From an uncultured Acidimicrobiaceae bacterium (lineage in GTDB: Bacteria; Actinomycetota; Acidimicrobiia; Acidimicrobiales; Ilumatobacteraceae), in the NCBI GenBank assembly GCA_903919215.1, contig CAIXHI010000359.1, positions 1 through 6,788 on the forward strand: a stretch of DNA of 6,788 nucleotides, written 5' to 3'. How positions within the stretch are numbered: the first letter of the stretch is position 1; each line of letters opens with the position of its first letter. A program made the translations under genes and the position numbers. Below, one piece after another: positions 6,023-6,788 of this stretch. The notes under the pieces were generated by a model. It made no database searches. It worked only from the letters and a program-made list of their open reading frames with translations, and was not told the DNA's origin.

Positions 6023-6788
6023 CAGCGTCTCACCAGTCGTCCTGGGCGAGCCCCGGTGTCGCTGCCATTGCGGCGTGTCACCGTGCCGCGCACCATCGTG
6101 AGGTCGTACCCGACGGGATCCTGCAACAACCGTGTCGCTCCTCCAGGAAGGTCGTGCACTGCTCGCGGCACCGTGAGGCGCACACGTTCGGCATCGATCA
6201 CGTTGAGGTCGGCGCGCAGACCCACCCGCACCGTCCCGCGGTCGGACATGCCGTACAGGGCGGCGGGTTGCGATGTCAGCCGGCGCACGATTTCGGCGAG
6301 CGCGAGACGCGGGCCACGCTGGCGATCACGCGCCCAATGGCTGAGCAAGAAGGTCGGAATCGAGGCATCGCATGTGTAGGCGCAGTGGGCGCCGCCGTCG
6401 TTCGTGCCGACCACTGCGTCGGGGTACTGCAACTGTTCGTAGAGCACCGTGTGGTCGGCGTCGGCGTAGTTGTACATCGGGTACAGCACCATCACGTCGT
6501 CGGCCGCCAGCATGCCGTCGTAGATCACCTCGTCCAGAGTGCAACCCGCCGCCTCGGAGCGCGCTCCGAGCGACCGATCACGAGTCTGTTCGTAGTCGGG
6601 CACACCCGTCAGGAGATAGCACGACGGCAACGCTGACCGCATGAACGCCCGCTGCTTGCGCTCGTATGACGTGACAGGTTCATCCTCCTCGCCAAGGATC
6701 GCCGCGCGGACATCGCGACGACGCAGCGCCTCGAGTCGCTCGGCGAGCGGCAGATGCGCGATGCGCACGTACGAGGGTCGGGTCACAA
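6022..6788 (-). CDS. Amidohydrolase of the N-acyl-D-amino-acid deacylase type, N-terminus beyond the window
   Basis: The visible 255 codons are the C-terminal half of a metal-dependent amidohydrolase related to D-aminoacylases and N-acyl-D-Asp/Glu deacylases, which are normally about 480-590 residues. Conserved blocks, counted from the GTG at 6786, are PSYVRIAHLPLAERLEALR (5-22), YPMYNYADADHTVLYEQL (102-119), GTNDGGAH (127-134) with metal-binding Asp130, CDASIPTFLLSHWARDR (139-155), LTSQPAALYGMSDRGTVRVGLRADLNVID (170-198), and the family's typical end DTGARPGRLVR. The GTG at 6786 is not a likely true start: sequence on both sides matches the interior of the family and nothing before it marks a start. 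The family hydrolyses N-acyl-D-amino acids, and some members act on other amides, so the substrate is unassigned. Its stop overlaps the start of the isochorismatase-fold gene by one base. Confidence 0.92.
   Translation of the reverse strand, partial: VTRPSYVRIAHLPLAERLEALRRRDVRAAILGEEDEPVTSYERKQRAFMRSALPSCYLLTGVPDYEQTRDRSLGARSEAAGCTLDEVIYDGMLAADDVMVLYPMYNYADADHTVLYEQLQYPDAVVGTNDGGAHCAYTCDASIPTFLLSHWARDRQRGPRLALAEIVRRLTSQPAALYGMSDRGTVRVGLRADLNVIDAERVRLTVPRAVHDLPGGATRLLQDPVGYDLTMVRGTVTRRNGSDTGARPGRLVRR

Noticed and set aside
5483..6379. Plus-strand open frame of 298 codons
   Set aside because: It is antisense to the isochorismatase-fold and amidohydrolase genes, both clearly supported by conserved motifs on the minus strand.
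6784..6786. GTG as the true start of the amidohydrolase
   Set aside because: The visible sequence begins in the middle of the family, and only two bases precede the GTG, so no start signal can be judged.

Overview
The window is GC-rich DNA from a high-GC bacterium, most likely an actinobacterium. The evidence is strong G/C preference at third codon positions, GTG and TTG starts, GGAGG-type ribosome binding sites, and a small Cys-rich protein of a kind I associate with Actinobacteria. The order of genes would suit a member of Acidimicrobiia, but that is only an impression from protein style. There are seven genes and little non-coding DNA. I see no RNA genes, insertion sequences, phage genes or CRISPR arrays.

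Left block (1-1418, minus strand): a GNAT-like protein is followed after 52 bp by a PhoH-family ATPase whose C-terminus lies beyond the left edge. Centre (1601-3889, plus strand): a large membrane protein with a hydrophobic sensor half followed by GGDEF and EAL domains, which make and break cyclic di-GMP. A 182-bp gap separates it from the divergent GNAT-like gene and must carry the promoters for both directions. Its 3' end converges on the right block across a 35-bp gap built from short direct repeats.

Right block (3925-6788, minus strand, in transcription order): an N-acyl-D-amino-acid deacylase-type amidohydrolase (N-terminus beyond the right edge) and an isochorismatase-fold protein coupled by a TGATG overlap. 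After a 159-bp gap come a CaiB/BaiF family III CoA-transferase or 2-methylacyl-CoA racemase-like protein and a 75-residue Cys-rich protein, only 13 bp apart. The first three look like small-molecule metabolism (hydrolysis of an N-acyl or cyclic amide, an isochorismatase-fold partner, handling of an acyl-CoA), but no single substrate can be read from the sequence.

The points most worth a second look are these. The isochorismatase-fold protein has lost the whole Asp-Lys-Cys triad. The CaiB-type protein carries the His and Asp positions, and the length, of alpha-methylacyl-CoA racemase. A perfect palindrome resembling CsoR-type copper operators overlaps the start of the Cys-rich gene. The diguanylate cyclase domain has a degenerate signature and no inhibitory site next to a fully intact phosphodiesterase domain.
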